5,520 bases of DNA. Source: Betaproteobacteria bacterium (GTDB taxonomy: Bacteria > Pseudomonadota > Gammaproteobacteria > Burkholderiales > Burkholderiaceae_E). Shown here in pieces: positions 5,354-5,520 of this stretch. The stretch is taken from NCBI GenBank assembly GCA_016868095.1, contig VGHV01000179.1:1-5520 (forward strand). Reading direction: 5' to 3'. The position numbers and the translations under genes were made by a program. Under the pieces are notes generated by a model. The model was given only the letters and a program-made list of their open reading frames with translations. It did no database searches and was not told the DNA's origin. Position 1 is the stretch's first letter. Each line of letters begins with the position of its first letter.

Positions 5354-5520
5354 TCGTAAAGGCAAAAGGGATAACACTTGTAACACCATAAGCAAGGCCA
5401 TGGCGATTTGGAAGGATTGCACTGTATTTGCGCCGAGCAGTCCCGCCGCATCGATCAGCGCGCCAAATCCCCATTGCAAAAAGAAAACCCCACCAAAAAG
5501 AAGCAGGTTCGACCCGGTGT
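5333..5520 (-). CDS. MFS transporter, C-terminal fragment
   Basis: Open on the - strand from the right edge to TAA 5333-5335, giving 61 visible residues; the start lies outside the window. The sequence begins 'TGSNLLLFGGVFFLQWGFGA' and contains two hydrophobic stretches, about residues 5-21 and 36-53, ending in a short basic tail ('PLRSQAAKS'). The N...F.G.F..QWG.G.L.D pattern followed by a last membrane helix resembles helices 11-12 of major facilitator superfamily permeases, so this is an inner-membrane transporter whose substrate cannot be told. The other two frames on this strand hit a stop or lack this pattern. The gene overlaps the racemase tail to tail by 21 bp. It lies on the same strand as the otn operon but is separated from it by the racemase gene, so co-transcription with ltnD is uncertain. 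Confidence 0.72.
   Translation of the reverse strand, partial: TGSNLLLFGGVFFLQWGFGALIDAAGLLGANTVQSFQIAMALLMVLQVLSLLPLRSQAAKS

Overview
The window is a gene-dense piece of a bacterial chromosome with no RNA gene, insertion sequence, integrase, CRISPR array or gene-free stretch over 50 bases. Moderate GC content, a ComM/YifB-type ATPase, an alpha-methylacyl-CoA racemase beside a major facilitator superfamily (MFS) transporter, and a complete acid-sugar catabolic operon suggest a heterotrophic proteobacterium. Betaproteobacteria (Burkholderiales) is my best guess, but it rests on gene families and general resemblance only and is low confidence.

Layout: (1) bases 3-200, + strand, the C-terminal end of a Mg-chelatase-like ComM/YifB ATPase that begins before the window. 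(2) bases 244-4233, - strand, a tight four-gene operon read from right to left: ltnD (3187-4233), otnK (1716-3179), otnC (1100-1723), otnI (244-1050). Spacings are 7 bp, an 8-bp overlap, and 49 bp. (3) bases 4235-5353, + strand, a divergent CaiB/BaiF-family alpha-methylacyl-CoA racemase whose start codon is one base from the ltnD start. (4) bases 5333-5520, - strand, the C-terminal end of an MFS transporter that overlaps the racemase tail to tail by 21 bp.

The four operon genes make a full pathway for a four-carbon sugar acid. LtnD oxidises L-threonate to the 2-oxo acid, OtnI isomerises it to the 3-oxo acid, OtnK phosphorylates it at O-4, and OtnC decarboxylates the product to dihydroxyacetone phosphate, which enters glycolysis. 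This is a known pathway; I do not see a wholly new system here. No dedicated regulator or transporter of the operon is visible, although the partial MFS gene lies on the same strand beyond the racemase.

The unusual points are local: a degenerate 5-residue tandem repeat in the interdomain linker of OtnK; ltnD and racemase start codons separated by one base, both proteins carrying extra N-terminal sequence; a 9-bp-arm palindrome about 90 bp upstream of ltnD, inside the racemase gene, which could be an operator; a racemase that seems to have lost its C-terminal tail at the overlap with the transporter gene; and a hairpin over the otnC stop codon.
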